From Isoetes taiwanensis (Eukaryota > Streptophyta > Lycopodiopsida > Isoetales > Isoetaceae): 64,000 bases of DNA. The DNA lies in the NCBI GenBank assembly GCA_021234155.1, contig JAJEKV010000020.1:16793018-16857017 (forward strand). The letters are read 5' to 3'. The stretch's first letter is position 1; every line of letters begins with the position of its first letter. The position numbers and the translations under genes are program-made. Below the pieces are notes generated by a model. That model saw only the letters and a program-made list of their open reading frames with translations. It was not told where the DNA came from and did not search any database. Positions 63,724-64,000 of the stretch are shown one piece after another.

Positions 63724-64000
63724 ATCTTATGGGTGCAAGTTTGGTGCTTTGGGATAGATTTAGATTTTGAACATGGAAATGGAAGCATGACATGGCATGG
63801 CTAGAATGGTGATGTGTATGGTGACTTGGCATATAGAATGAAGTGTAAGGTGACTTGGCACATAAAATGCATTTTTCATAGGCCAATTTTTGTGAAATGC
63901 AACTTTTTGGCATTCCCTAGGGCACACTTGAGTTTTGAACATTTCCCTTAGGGATTTTGCAACTTTTCCTTTTTCTTTGACCACATGAAATGTTGACTTT
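63719..64000 (-). repeat. 5' LTR of the third gypsy copy, right part (cut by window end)
   Basis: Continues the interrupted LTR. GTGACTTGGCACATAAAATGCA, TTGGCATTCCCTAGGG and the terminal CCCTTAGGGATTTTGCAAC ... TGTTGACTT correspond to 30010-30145 of the 28312-30584 LTR. Roughly 180 bp of LTR should lie beyond the window. Confidence 0.75.

Overview
This window reads as nuclear DNA of a land plant. The evidence is one intron-rich, complete plant-type gene with a predicted plastid transit peptide (pyruvate, phosphate dikinase, PPDK), decayed pieces of three plant gene families (ERECTA-like receptor kinase, UBP12/13-like ubiquitin protease, SYP31/32-like syntaxin), and several layers of LTR retrotransposons. 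The DNA is AT-rich and coding density is very low, as in a large repeat-rich plant genome. The species cannot be named from the sequence. There are no operons, CRISPR arrays or bacterial signals.

Layout. 1-12.6 kb: mostly non-coding, with a few short coding-like stretches that I do not recognise. 12.6-13.5 kb: decayed Ty3/gypsy integrase on +. 13.5-19 kb: mostly featureless. 19.1-31.1 kb: a gypsy element on - whose RNase H/integrase region is split by a second, 10.5-kb gypsy element (20056-30584) with two LTRs of about 2.27 kb and decayed gag, pol and integrase. 31.1-33.6 kb: a degenerate GAATCT-rich minisatellite with a higher-order period of about 418 bp. 33.6-41 kb: no recognisable gene. 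41.0-41.15 kb: a small foldback (MITE-like) element. 41591-49793 (+): PPDK, 20 exons, 972 residues, no internal stops, all introns GT-AG. 50-56.3 kb: fragments of receptor kinase, ubiquitin protease and syntaxin genes, unidentified coding-like stretches and local tandem duplications. 56.2-64 kb: an intact gag ORF and the 5' LTR of a third gypsy copy (-). That LTR is interrupted by a young 4961-bp non-autonomous LTR element (5-bp target duplication GTGTC).

The most unusual structure is inside that 4961-bp insertion. A second copy of the same element sits in the opposite orientation. It has no target duplication, lacks the last 11 bp of its 3' LTR, and has a tRNA-Ala 3' fragment joined directly to its 5' LTR, with short microhomologies at both junctions. 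This looks like end-joining capture of extrachromosomal retrotransposon DNA rather than integrase-mediated insertion. It creates a very long, nearly perfect inverted repeat that could be an siRNA source. A second notable junction joins the retroelement gag ORF directly to a syntaxin gene fragment.

Functionally, only PPDK looks like a working host gene. It interconverts pyruvate and PEP (with ATP and phosphate on the pyruvate side), probably in plastids. The rest is repeats and debris.
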